Shown here in pieces: positions 29,471-37,407 of a DNA stretch of 56,454 nt (position 1 is its first letter; each line of letters starts with the position of its first letter). The notes under the pieces were generated by a model. It was not told the DNA's origin. It saw nothing but the letters and a program-made list of their open reading frames with translations, and made no database searches. Location: assembly GCA_002840285.1 (NCBI GenBank), contig PHAE01000013.1, positions 1 to 56,454 on the forward strand, given 5' to 3'. The translations under genes were made by a program, and so were the position numbers. Origin of the DNA: Firmicutes bacterium HGW-Firmicutes-11 (GTDB lineage Bacteria; Bacillota; Clostridia; Peptostreptococcales; Anaerovoracaceae).

Positions 29471-30571
29471 GTGAATCAGACAAAGGTTATCATAGCAGAT
29501 TCGGACATCGAGTACTCCAGAGCATTGGCAAAAGCTTTGGCCGCCAAAGAAACCAAATTCAATGTAGTACTGGACTTTGATCTGCGCAGTTGCGGACGCG
29601 ATTCACTGTCAAAGAGTTTGATGGATGAGGACACTCTGCTCTTGGTCGATAAGGAACGCAAGGAGCATTTGACAGGAACAAATGTCGATAGTTCTAAGAT
29701 ACTCGGATTGCTTCCCGTCGGGAGGGAAGCAAAAAAAAGAACCGGATTCATCAACAAATACGAAGGTCTGTCCGGAATCATGGAAGATTTGTGGATGTTA
29801 TCCGGTCATAGAACGGGTCGGGAAGAATGCTTGCCTCGTTTAAGCGTATCTCGGTTCATCGCAGTCACTGGAGGAGCAGGGGGTACAGGAAAAACTTCGG
29901 TCGCAATTGCGTTAGGCAGAGAACTGCGATTGCTGAACGATGCTTCCACACTCTATATTTCATTTGAAAATGCGTGCGTGACTGAGCAATACTTTCCACC
30001 TTTCGGCGGAGACAAGTCTCTGAATGATCTCTTATATTATCTTCATACAGAAAGCTTGCATCACATCGCAGACCATATGAAGGCAGTTCTCATCGAAGAT
30101 GCTTATGGATTGGAGACTTTTCAACCTTCAGACAATATAAACGAACTTACAAATGCTCAGCCAGAACTAGTTCGCAAGCTAATAGAACAAGTCGTTCGGT
30201 GGAAAGAGTATTCATATATCATCCTTGATTTTCAGTTGGAAGCTACGAACCGTTGCCATTGGTTACTATCCGGTTGCGACTGTGTTATAGCAGTTGATGA
30301 CGACACCTTTGCTGCTGCCAGAAAAACACGATTGTTGCTGGATCACTGGCAGCGAAGAACCGATACGGATCCGGATAAATCCGTTCTATTCGTCCAAAAC
30401 AAATGGGTCGAAGACAAGGAAGAGCTCATAGTAAAGGACAGCAAACGTCATTATATCGAATTCGATCCAGAGAGTTTCCATCGCTGCAATGATCGGACGG
30501 AAATCGAAATGGGCCGAAGATTTGGAATGGGGGTCAAAAAGATTGCTGCAACGATACGAAAAGGAAACTGA
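29471..30571 (+). CDS. TadZ/CpaE-like pilus assembly ATPase
   Basis: A 366-residue protein. A receiver-like N-terminal domain (residues 1-115, with KVIIADSDIEYSRALAKAL) is followed by a MinD/ParA-type ATPase domain with a deviant P-loop FIAVTGGAGGTGKTSVAIALG near residue 135 (the first Lys of the deviant motif is replaced). TadZ/CpaE proteins position the Tad pilus machine. The start is a GTG at 29471 with GAGGAGA 12 nt upstream. First gene of the Tad locus; it overlaps tadA by 83 nt if the ATG at 30489 is used. Confidence 0.85.
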   Translation: MNQTKVIIADSDIEYSRALAKALAAKETKFNVVLDFDLRSCGRDSLSKSLMDEDTLLLVDKERKEHLTGTNVDSSKILGLLPVGREAKKRTGFINKYEGLSGIMEDLWMLSGHRTGREECLPRLSVSRFIAVTGGAGGTGKTSVAIALGRELRLLNDASTLYISFENACVTEQYFPPFGGDKSLNDLLYYLHTESLHHIADHMKAVLIEDAYGLETFQPSDNINELTNAQPELVRKLIEQVVRWKEYSYIILDFQLEATNRCHWLLSGCDCVIAVDDDTFAAARKTRLLLDHWQRRTDTDPDKSVLFVQNKWVEDKEELIVKDSKRHYIEFDPESFHRCNDRTEIEMGRRFGMGVKKIAATIRKGN

Positions 30572-31769
30572 ATCACTTTGCTGCACGCAAGAGTTGACCA
30601 GTACTGTCCGTGCACTTATCAATCACCATAAGGAAAAACTTACAGATCGGGAAGTACTGGAAATCATAGAAGAATTTGTGCTGCACAGTGAAAAAACGAA
30701 GTTTTACACGTTTTCCGAGAAAGATAGGGTGATCAAGGCAGTCTTTCACCGGACAAGAAAGGAATTGGGAATTCTACACCCTTTGGCGGAAGACCCCGAG
30801 GTAAATGAAATCATGGTGAATGGTCCGGAGCGAATTTTTGTAGAACGAAATGGAAAATTGAAAAAATGGGACATGCGCTTTGAGAGCAGAGAAGAACTGG
30901 AAGAGATGATTCGTCGGCTGGCTGGAAAAGTTCATAAGGAGATCAATGAATTGCACCCGATCGTAGACGCAAGGATGAGTGATGGATCTCGACTCCACGC
31001 TGTATATCGAAACGTTGCGATCGATGGCCCGATCCTATCCATTCGTCGCTTCCCGGAGAAGAAAATAAATATGGAGGAGCTGATCGCCATAGGTACGATT
31101 TCAAAGGAGGCCGCCGCTTTTTTGGACAAACTTGTGGTCGCCGGTTACAACATTTTTATATCAGGAGGTACAAGTTCAGGAAAGACCACATTTCTCAATG
31201 TTTTATCTAACTTCATACCAAAAGATGAAAGGATCATACTGATAGAGGATTCAGCAGAACTGCAGATCACCAACGTTGAAAATCTAGTTCGAATGGAAAG
31301 CAGAAACGCCAATGCTCAGGGAAAGGGCGAGGTCACGATAAGACAACTGATCAAAGCTAGCCTGCGCATGCGTCCGGATCGCATCATCGTAGGCGAAGTA
31401 CGTGGCGAAGAGGTTTTCGATATGATACAGGCGATGAACACCGGCCATGATGGTTCATTGTCGACTGGTCACGGCAATTCTCCGGAAGGTATGTTGTCAA
31501 GATTGGAGGCAATGTATCTGACTGCGGCAGATTTTCCGATCGATGCGATCCGAACACAAATCGCAGAAGCGATCGATATCATTGTTCACTTAGGCCGGCT
31601 GAGAGATTCGTCCAGAAAAGTTCTGGAGATCGTTGAAGTGACAGGATGGAAACAAGGACGCTACCAGATCAATCCTCTGTTTAGTTATAAACAGGATCTG
31701 GGTTTGATACCTTCCGAAAACAAGTTGTGTAATGCAACAAAATGGGAGCGGTCGGTGAAATCATCATGA
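30489..31769 (+). CDS. tadA: TadA/CpaF-type secretion ATPase
   Basis: A 426-residue type II/IV secretion ATPase that powers Tad pilus assembly. [19 protein letters not shown] is Walker A (near residue 230), [11 protein letters not shown] contains the Asp box, [18 protein letters not shown] is Walker B, and [16 protein letters not shown] has the His box. The N-terminal domain contains [23 protein letters not shown]. The ATG at 30489 lies deep inside tadZ; a TTG at 30543 preceded by GGGGGT is an equally good start. The end overlaps tadB as ATGA. Confidence 0.93.
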   Translation: MIGRKSKWAEDLEWGSKRLLQRYEKETESLCCTQELTSTVRALINHHKEKLTDREVLEIIEEFVLHSEKTKFYTFSEKDRVIKAVFHRTRKELGILHPLAEDPEVNEIMVNGPERIFVERNGKLKKWDMRFESREELEEMIRRLAGKVHKEINELHPIVDARMSDGSRLHAVYRNVAIDGPILSIRRFPEKKINMEELIAIGTISKEAAAFLDKLVVAGYNIFISGGTSSGKTTFLNVLSNFIPKDERIILIEDSAELQITNVENLVRMESRNANAQGKGEVTIRQLIKASLRMRPDRIIVGEVRGEEVFDMIQAMNTGHDGSLSTGHGNSPEGMLSRLEAMYLTAADFPIDAIRTQIAEAIDIIVHLGRLRDSSRKVLEIVEVTGWKQGRYQINPLFSYKQDLGLIPSENKLCNATKWERSVKSS

Positions 31770-32512
31770 TGGAAGACTATCGTCACTATCAGATAAGCCA
31801 AAAGGAAAAGATGTTGTGCTGGTGCATGATCGCCGGGGGAACCTTGTTTTTGGGATGGCTTTTTTACAAAAGCTTTTTCCCTTTATTAACGATTCCCTTG
31901 TTCACAAAAACGATCACAAACCGTTATCAAGTGATGCTTGTGACGAGACGCCAGCAGCAGTTGCGACTCCAGTTTCGTGATCTGTTGCATTCGATGACTG
32001 TATCTTTTGCGACCGGACGTCAGTTGAAAGAAGCCTTAAAGGATGGTTGTGTGCGGTTGACTGATCTATATGGGGAAGGTTCTCTTCTGCAAAGTGAATT
32101 GAGCGCTATGATTTCCATGGTGGAAGAAAGTGGAGCGTCACCGATCCGACTGTTTCGGGACCTGGGTTTTCGTTCCGGCATCAGTGAAATCAGGCAATTC
32201 TCTGACACTTGCGAAATATGCATAGAAACAGGCGGAGATCTGGAAAAAGCGACAGAAAAAGCGATCCGTATTTTGATCGACAGGATCGAGGTGGAAGAAG
32301 ATATACGCGGTATGACAGCGCAAAAACGATACGAGATCAAACTCCTGTCAGCGATACCTTGCATACTGCTCTTTTGCCTTCAGTTGACTTCGTCCGGATA
32401 CATGGATGCCTTGTATACGACGACAGCAGGAAGGATCCTGATGACAGGGTCGCTCTTGCTCGTTGCTGCAGCATATCTATGGAGCATGCTTCTCCTGGAG
32501 AGTGAGGTATGA
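31766..32512 (+). CDS. tadB: TadB-like pilus platform protein
   Basis: A 248-residue inner-membrane T2SSF-type protein. It has a pair of N-terminal hydrophobic segments (about 25-60), a cytoplasmic domain with FRDLLHSMTVSFATGRQLKEAL and SDTCEICIETGGDLEKA, and C-terminal hydrophobic segments. It forms the platform with TadC. The ATG at 31766 overlaps the tadA stop (ATGA), suggesting coupling; a start at 31742 would add eight residues. The gene order confirms TadB rather than a general secretion GspF. Confidence 0.85.
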   Translation: MMEDYRHYQISQKEKMLCWCMIAGGTLFLGWLFYKSFFPLLTIPLFTKTITNRYQVMLVTRRQQQLRLQFRDLLHSMTVSFATGRQLKEALKDGCVRLTDLYGEGSLLQSELSAMISMVEESGASPIRLFRDLGFRSGISEIRQFSDTCEICIETGGDLEKATEKAIRILIDRIEVEEDIRGMTAQKRYEIKLLSAIPCILLFCLQLTSSGYMDALYTTTAGRILMTGSLLLVAAAYLWSMLLLESEV

Positions 32513-32515
32513 CCA

Positions 32516-33865
32516 ATGAAGCAGGATCCACTGAAAAAATTGCGCTCCTTCTTACTACCTCACCTTCCGGATCATCTGCTTGGCAAACCGGAGGTATTTG
32601 CAAAATTGTATCACGGCCGCTCGATGGAATCGAGGATTCTTCATCACAAGGAGAAAACAGCACAGGCGTATTTATTGCTTGTTCTGGTCTGTCTTCTTTG
32701 CATCGTGATCTCCTGGATCTGTGCGATCAACACTAAGGCTCACCATGTTATTTTAGAACGCCCGGAACTCGGGGATACGCCTTTGCGAAAAACAGTGGAA
32801 GCTATTGTTATTCAGGGAGAATCGAGAGTCAAACGTTCCCTGTCAATGATGTTGTACGGGTATGGCAGATCAGCAGTTGATGTCCAGCAATATCTTGACA
32901 AGCTCCTCGATGGGTTGCCTGTGCAAATCGCCGGGAAAAACAAAGATCTCCGTTCGATCGAATATCCGTTGGAACTTCCCGTCACCGTTGGAAACGAAGG
33001 CGCAAACATTGCGTGGATCTCCTCTTCGCCTTTGATACTGGACGAAACTGGTTCGATCGATTGGCTGAAAATCGATCGTGAGCAAACGATCACTTTGACT
33101 GCTGCTGTGTCGATGGGAGAGGTAGTGAGAGAGCGATCCTATGAACTGACGATACCGCCTCCCTCGAAGGAAAGGGTACAAGAAAGCATTGCAAAATCGC
33201 TGGAGGATGCCCTGGATCAGGTCAGAAAAGATGCCGCAAGTGGAGGGGAAATACATCTGCCGGCACAAACAGCCGATGGTACTCCAATTACCTGGATGGA
33301 GAAGCGAAGCAATCTGACCGGCAGCTTTCTGCTCTTGTTCCTGATGGGAGCACTTCTGATCTACGCAAGACGATATGAAGGCGCTAAAAGAGAAATGCTG
33401 CGTGAGAGAAAAAGAATCGAACGAGATCTGCCTGAATTTGTCGACGCATTGGTATTGATGCTATATGCCGGATCCTATACGGAAGGAGCCATTAAACGGA
33501 TCGCCACTAATTATGAAGCAGGGACGGATTCCAAGGGAGAGTATCCACTGCATGAGCAAATACGTTCGATTCGGGACCATCTTGAACAAAGCAACGTGTC
33601 GTTGCGTCATGAATTGATATCGTTGGCGGAACAGTGCAACCTTCGGGAACTCTCCAGAATCATAACTATCCTGACGGACAACCTGGAAAAAGGCATCGCG
33701 CTGGCAGAAAAACTTGATATGGAAAGCTCGATGCTTCGTTATGGCAGAAAGCGAAAAAGCAAAGAAGCGGGGCAGCTTATCGAAACCAAACTGACATTTC
33801 CCATGGTATTGCTATTGATTTCACTATTGATCATCACAACGGGTCCGGTCATGATCGGACTATAA
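32516..33865 (+). CDS. TadC-like platform protein with extracytoplasmic Ig-like insertion
   Basis: A 449-residue protein. TM1 is at about residues 50-70. Residues about 149-213 have the pattern of an atrophied bacterial Ig-like domain: YPLELPVTVGNEG, then ANIAWISSSPLILDETG, then TITLTAAVSMGEVVRERSYELTI. A related short segment, EIHLPAQTADGTPITW, is near 245-260. TM2 is about 268-285. A T2SSF cytoplasmic domain follows (about 300-400, with PEFVDALVLMLYAGSYTEGAIKR and NLEKGIALAEKLDMESSMLRYG) and a last TM at 428-447. The outer domain is unusual for a platform protein. It starts 3 bp after tadB. Confidence 0.8.
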   Translation: MKQDPLKKLRSFLLPHLPDHLLGKPEVFAKLYHGRSMESRILHHKEKTAQAYLLLVLVCLLCIVISWICAINTKAHHVILERPELGDTPLRKTVEAIVIQGESRVKRSLSMMLYGYGRSAVDVQQYLDKLLDGLPVQIAGKNKDLRSIEYPLELPVTVGNEGANIAWISSSPLILDETGSIDWLKIDREQTITLTAAVSMGEVVRERSYELTIPPPSKERVQESIAKSLEDALDQVRKDAASGGEIHLPAQTADGTPITWMEKRSNLTGSFLLLFLMGALLIYARRYEGAKREMLRERKRIERDLPEFVDALVLMLYAGSYTEGAIKRIATNYEAGTDSKGEYPLHEQIRSIRDHLEQSNVSLRHELISLAEQCNLRELSRIITILTDNLEKGIALAEKLDMESSMLRYGRKRKSKEAGQLIETKLTFPMVLLLISLLIITTGPVMIGL

Positions 33866-33881
33866 AGGGAAGGAGTTTCTT

Positions 33882-34025
33882 ATGAGAAATAACAAAAAAG
33901 GCATGGAAATGGTTCAAGTCGCCATCTTGATCGCGATAGCGGTCGCAATCGGGCTGATTTTTCGGGAACGAATCATGGATTTTGTGGATGTGACCTTCGA
34001 TCGACTCGGAGGCAGTGGCTTTTAG
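33882..34025 (+). CDS. Flp1-type type IVb pilin
   Basis: A 47-residue prepilin: short basic leader MRNNKKG, then a hydrophobic helix MEMVQVAILIAIAVAIGLIF, then FRERIMDFVDVTFDRLGG. This matches Flp1-like small pilins of Gram-positive Tad loci. Cleavage after Gly7 would give a mature pilin whose fifth residue is Gln, not the usual Glu. AAGGGAAGGAG lies upstream of the ATG. Position between tadC and tadE-like genes supports it as the major subunit. Confidence 0.85.
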   Translation: MRNNKKGMEMVQVAILIAIAVAIGLIFRERIMDFVDVTFDRLGGSGF

Positions 34026-34262
34026 ATGATCTTAGGTGGGAACAGAGGTTCTCTGATGGTCGAAGCAGCTGTTGTTTATCCGATCCTGATCGTTTTGATC
34101 GCCGGTATGATTTCCTGGGGCGCGGATCATTACAACAAAGTACATGAAGATGTGATGCAAAAGCTCGATATTCGAGAGCAAAGCATGATAGACGGGACAA
34201 TGGACAAAAGGGAAGCCGAATGGATACGAGGCCTCGATGCTGTCGAAGAAGTGCTTTTATGA
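34026..34262 (+). CDS. TadE-like pseudopilin (small)
   Basis: A 78-residue protein with prepilin-like start GGNRG|SLMVEAAVVYPILIV, having Glu at +5 after the predicted cleavage site, a single hydrophobic helix, and a short charged C-terminal tail. TadE-like proteins are minor pseudopilins. The ATG follows the Flp1 stop directly, and the end overlaps the next gene as ATGA. It is shorter than most TadE proteins. Confidence 0.78.
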   Translation: MILGGNRGSLMVEAAVVYPILIVLIAGMISWGADHYNKVHEDVMQKLDIREQSMIDGTMDKREAEWIRGLDAVEEVLL

Positions 34263-35569
34263 TGCGAGCGCCAGTGAATGAAAGAGGCTCGGTCAGCGTG
34301 TTTCTCATTTTATTGCTGCTGGCCGCCATCATAGCAGTTGGTAGTCTTTCAGAGGCTGCGATCTCAACAGCGACACGATCCTATGGGTATTCTGTTCTGG
34401 ATCTTGCCGGCCGGTCGGTGCTGTCCGAGTATGACAGAGAACTGAGAAGTCGGTATGGACTGTTTGGGCTGTCCACTTCAGAAGAGAAGGTCGCGGAGCG
34501 ATTGGAATTCTATACAGAGGCTTCATTTACAAAGGAGAAAGACATCATCGATTTCTTTCGCATTCGCAACAACAAGTATGAAGTCGATCTCTCAATGTAT
34601 GCGCTGACACAGCCAGACCTTCTTGAAAATCAGATTTTGCAGGAAATGGGATTCGAGCTCGGCTTAGAGTTGCTGTCAATTTTTGATTTCACGGCTTACG
34701 CAGAAGAACAAGCACAAGAGCGATCAGAAATAAAAGAGAGACGCACAGAACGAACACTCCGAAATATCGACATTTCAAGCCAGTTGCCCTCCAAACTTCA
34801 CCAGCTTCACAAGGGATTTCTCCCAGATCTTCTTTTAGACGCTGAAGAATTCGCCGATCTGGCTAAAGCTGGAAAAACGCTGGGAAAAGATGCCGTGATC
34901 AATTTGTATATCATTCGTCATTTTCGCGACCGGAACGATCCGAAGGATTGGAGCAACACATTCTTTGTCAATGAGATCGAATATATATTATTCGGTGCAG
35001 ATAGCGACTCTAAAAACCGGTCAATGACAAAAACGGCTTTGCTCTTCTTTCGCACAGCAATGAATTTTCAGCACATTATGTCAGATGCTGACAAGCAGGG
35101 TGCGATCCAACGTCTCGCAGCGATTTTGACACCTGGACCGGAAGCAATCGCAACGCAGCTTGCACTGGCAACCACCTGGGCAGGCGCAGAAGCCTTTGTA
35201 GACTGGGAAAAACTCGATCAAGGGTATAAAGTGCCATTGATAAAAGAAAGCGAAGACTGGGCGATTTCTCTCGACAATGCGGTAGAAGGCATTTTGAATT
35301 TGTGGAGTTCACCTGCCGAAAAACAGGACAAGGGCTTGAGCTACAAGGATCATCTGTTATTGTTTCTCTTTGTCCGGGATCGGACGACAAAATTGATTCG
35401 GATCATGGATCTGATCCAACTGAATTTGATCGGAGATCATGACGGATCTTTTCGGATGAGCGGGTGCTATTCCGGGTTCGATTATCAGTTCCAGGCAGAG
35501 CGCTCCAACACGCATTTGAATGTACGAGGAAGAAAAATTGTCACCTTTGAAGGATCTCATGTGTATTGA
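34259..35569 (+). CDS. Tad-locus exported protein, DUF5702-like
   Basis: A 436-residue protein with an N-terminal prepilin-like segment (VNERGSVSVFLILLLLAAII) followed by a long, mostly soluble extracytoplasmic region. It has SVLDLAGRSVLSEYDRELRSRYGLFGL, a mid-region rich in charged helices and Tad-like tail features. It resembles the large DUF5702 proteins of clostridial Tad loci, an assignment by position and N-terminal pattern. Five residues after the predicted cleavage Gly is Phe rather than Glu. ATG at 34259 overlaps the stop of the previous gene. Function unknown, probably a pilus-associated or tip component. Confidence 0.7.
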   Translation: MMRAPVNERGSVSVFLILLLLAAIIAVGSLSEAAISTATRSYGYSVLDLAGRSVLSEYDRELRSRYGLFGLSTSEEKVAERLEFYTEASFTKEKDIIDFFRIRNNKYEVDLSMYALTQPDLLENQILQEMGFELGLELLSIFDFTAYAEEQAQERSEIKERRTERTLRNIDISSQLPSKLHQLHKGFLPDLLLDAEEFADLAKAGKTLGKDAVINLYIIRHFRDRNDPKDWSNTFFVNEIEYILFGADSDSKNRSMTKTALLFFRTAMNFQHIMSDADKQGAIQRLAAILTPGPEAIATQLALATTWAGAEAFVDWEKLDQGYKVPLIKESEDWAISLDNAVEGILNLWSSPAEKQDKGLSYKDHLLLFLFVRDRTTKLIRIMDLIQLNLIGDHDGSFRMSGCYSGFDYQFQAERSNTHLNVRGRKIVTFEGSHVY

Positions 35570-36389
35570 TGCAAAGGCGCGATCCGGCAAAAATGGGTTT
35601 CTGATATTGGAAGCAGCCATACTGTTGCCGGTGGTTTTACTGACCTTGATCAGTCTGATACTTGTGATTCGTTCGATCGGTGTCGAAGAAAAGATGATGG
35701 GGTGGTTTTCTGAAGAAGCCCAGAAGGTCTCTATTGGTGCTTATATTCTTCGGCCTGAGGAGGAAGACAATGATTCGACCGGTATGCTCCCTTACGAATT
35801 GCTGCAGTATGGAATCTGGGAATCTGCTGTTCAAAACAAAGCTCTTCGCAAGGACTTGCCGATCGCTGCCGCAACCCTGGAAGAGTTTCAGTATCTCTAC
35901 AATGCCCACAATATAACGGATTTGATTCAGGGGAGTCTTCACTATCAAATCAAATTGCCATTGCCAGCTGGTTTTCACAGAGAAACGCGCTACGTTGAAA
36001 CACTTCTGTTTCGTGGATTTGTGGGCGCGACCGGAAACTCTGATCCCTTGGGTTTCGCGCAAATGGAACAGAATTCTTTGAACGATCTTGTTTATATTTT
36101 TCCCAGAGCCGGAGAACGTTACCATGACAGGAATTGCAGAGTGATCATCGTTTACCCGGAACAAGTGTTGTTGACGACGGTGTTGAAAAAGAGGATCGAT
36201 CCCTGCAGACTTTGTCGACCGGATGCAGAAAAAATCGGAAGTCTGGTATATCTGTTTCCCGAAACCGGATCGGTCTTTCATACAGGAACTTGCAGTCTCG
36301 TCGATCGTTATGTAGTGGCAGTCCTTAAATCCACTGCTGTAGAAGCAGGATATACGCCGTGCTTTTATTGTTTGACAGGATCAGAGTAG
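35559..36389 (+). CDS. TadE-like protein with tandem His/Cys motif
   Basis: A 276-residue protein. Its prepilin-like N-terminus is GKNG|FLILEAAILLPVVLLTLISLIL (Glu at +5). After a middle region it carries two copies of a VYxFPxxG...H-x3-C-x22-C-x2-C unit: H189, C193, C216, C219 and H241, C245, C268, C271. The spacing within each copy is identical and the copies are 52 residues apart, which suggests two metal sites outside the membrane. GAAGGA precedes the ATG at 35559, which overlaps the upstream gene by 11 nt. Its role is unknown; pilus-linked metal or thiol function is inference. Confidence 0.72.
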   Translation: MCIDAKARSGKNGFLILEAAILLPVVLLTLISLILVIRSIGVEEKMMGWFSEEAQKVSIGAYILRPEEEDNDSTGMLPYELLQYGIWESAVQNKALRKDLPIAAATLEEFQYLYNAHNITDLIQGSLHYQIKLPLPAGFHRETRYVETLLFRGFVGATGNSDPLGFAQMEQNSLNDLVYIFPRAGERYHDRNCRVIIVYPEQVLLTTVLKKRIDPCRLCRPDAEKIGSLVYLFPETGSVFHTGTCSLVDRYVVAVLKSTAVEAGYTPCFYCLTGSE

Positions 36390-36397
36390 GAGATGAA

Positions 36398-37027
36398 ATG
36401 GAAATATATCCGGGAAGTATCACAGATTGTGACGGCAAGCGATTCTTAACCAAGGAATTTCGAACAGATGACATCATCAGTTATAAGCAGCATTTACTGA
36501 CAGTCGGTGCAAGCGGGAGCTTTCTTCCGATGCATTTCATCGCGTCGGCTACTGGGTTGACGGCGTACTATAGAATCGATGGCTTTGTTGCGTTCCCGGA
36601 ATGGCTTGCGCAACAAGACTGGCTCGGTGAAGTACAGGCAGCAAAACTTTGCGGCATATTTTCACAGATCCTTCGACGATTACTTGAAGCAGAGGATTTA
36701 TTTCTCGACTTGGAGGATTTGATCCTGGATTCAGATTCTGTTTTTATGCACACAAAGGAACGATACGTAAAGTTGGCATTTGAGAGTCGTGCCGGATATC
36801 ATCAACCACTGCAACGATCCTTTCTTGCACTACTAAATTCAACGACATCGATCATCGACGACGAACAATGGAGTATTTACAGCGAAGAAATACTGAGGCA
36901 ATCAAAGGAAGAGAATTGGGGATTGACAGGGATCCTCAAGAAAACCACAGAACAATCCAGATATATCCTGGAACGAAAATGGCCCGAAAGAGAGAACTTT
37001 CGGGCCGGCGCGCCGGGACAAATATAA
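36398..37027 (+). CDS. DUF6382-like Tad-locus protein
   Basis: A 209-residue cytosolic-looking protein with no signal peptide or TM. Segments DGKRFLTKEFRTDDIISYKQHLL and DLFLDLEDLILDSDSVFM resemble the N-terminal domain of the DUF6382/FHA proteins found with clostridial Tad systems, but no FHA domain is present here. TAGGAGA lies 5 nt before the ATG. The 3' end encodes a perfect 10-bp hairpin (36981-37006). The last gene of the Tad locus. Identification is tentative. Confidence 0.55.
   Translation: MEIYPGSITDCDGKRFLTKEFRTDDIISYKQHLLTVGASGSFLPMHFIASATGLTAYYRIDGFVAFPEWLAQQDWLGEVQAAKLCGIFSQILRRLLEAEDLFLDLEDLILDSDSVFMHTKERYVKLAFESRAGYHQPLQRSFLALLNSTTSIIDDEQWSIYSEEILRQSKEENWGLTGILKKTTEQSRYILERKWPERENFRAGAPGQI
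36981..37006 (+). other. Hairpin inside the 3' end of the last Tad gene
   Basis: GGCCCGAAAG / CTTTCGGGCC with a 6-nt loop, entirely inside the coding region. There is no T-run after it, so it may protect or attenuate the transcript rather than terminate it. The CCGGCGCGCCGG palindrome overlaps its end (37005-37016). Confidence 0.5.
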
Positions 37028-37051
37028 AAGACCGGATCAAATCCGGTCTTT
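37027..37051. terminator. Terminator between Tad locus and zinc-ribbon gene
   Basis: AAAGACCGGAT / ATCCGGTCTTT, an 11-bp perfect stem with a 3-nt loop. The T-rich tail is on the minus-strand side (TTTTATATTTG after the stem), so it fits the minus-strand zinc-ribbon gene best and could also act on the Tad transcript. Confidence 0.65.
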
Positions 37052-37064
37052 ACACTCTTGTTGA

Positions 37065-37232
37065 TCAACGATCGTTTCTAAAGGTTCTTCTTTCGTTCTT
37101 TTTCTTGTCTCTGCACTCCTTGCATCTCTTCGGTTCGTTGTCAAAACCCTTCTCTTTGTAAAATTCCTGTTCGCCTGTGGTAAATACAAAATCCGATCCG
37201 CAGTCCTGGCATACGAGCGTTCTGTCATCCAT
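37065..37232 (-). CDS. Small zinc-ribbon protein
   Basis: A 55-residue protein of the widespread clostridial zinc-ribbon family: MDDRTLVCQDCGSDF, then FTTGEQEFYKEKGFDNEPKRCKEC, then a Lys/Arg-rich tail RDKKKNERRTFRNDR. The CxxC...CxxC pattern (C8, C11, C37, C40) should bind zinc. GGAGGA lies 10 nt upstream of the ATG, a promoter is at 37295, and a terminator follows the gene. Function of the family is unknown; the basic tail suggests nucleic-acid binding, which is inference. Confidence 0.85.
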   Translation of the reverse strand: MDDRTLVCQDCGSDFVFTTGEQEFYKEKGFDNEPKRCKECRDKKKNERRTFRNDR

Positions 37233-37294
37233 TTGTTTTCTTTCCTCCGAAAATGTGATATTAAGAATTTAAGCAGAATAAATTTCTCAATGCC

Positions 37295-37323
37295 ATTATA
37301 CGGGATGAATTGTTGATTGTCTA
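37295..37323 (-). promoter_or_regulatory. Promoter of the zinc-ribbon gene
   Basis: Minus-strand TAGACA (37318-37323), 17 bp, TATAAT (37295-37300). The -10 is perfect. It is about 62 bp before the start codon. Confidence 0.65.
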
Positions 37324-37407
37324 TTCATTATTCAAAAAACTTAAAAATTCCGACAGTTCCGCAGACGTTGATGATATAATGCTTTCGAACACATTTGGAG
37401 GTGTGAA

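Noticed and set aside
37005-37016. CCGGCGCGCCGG palindrome
   Set aside because: Overlaps coding sequence and the hairpin arm; probably chance extension of the stem, not a site of its own.
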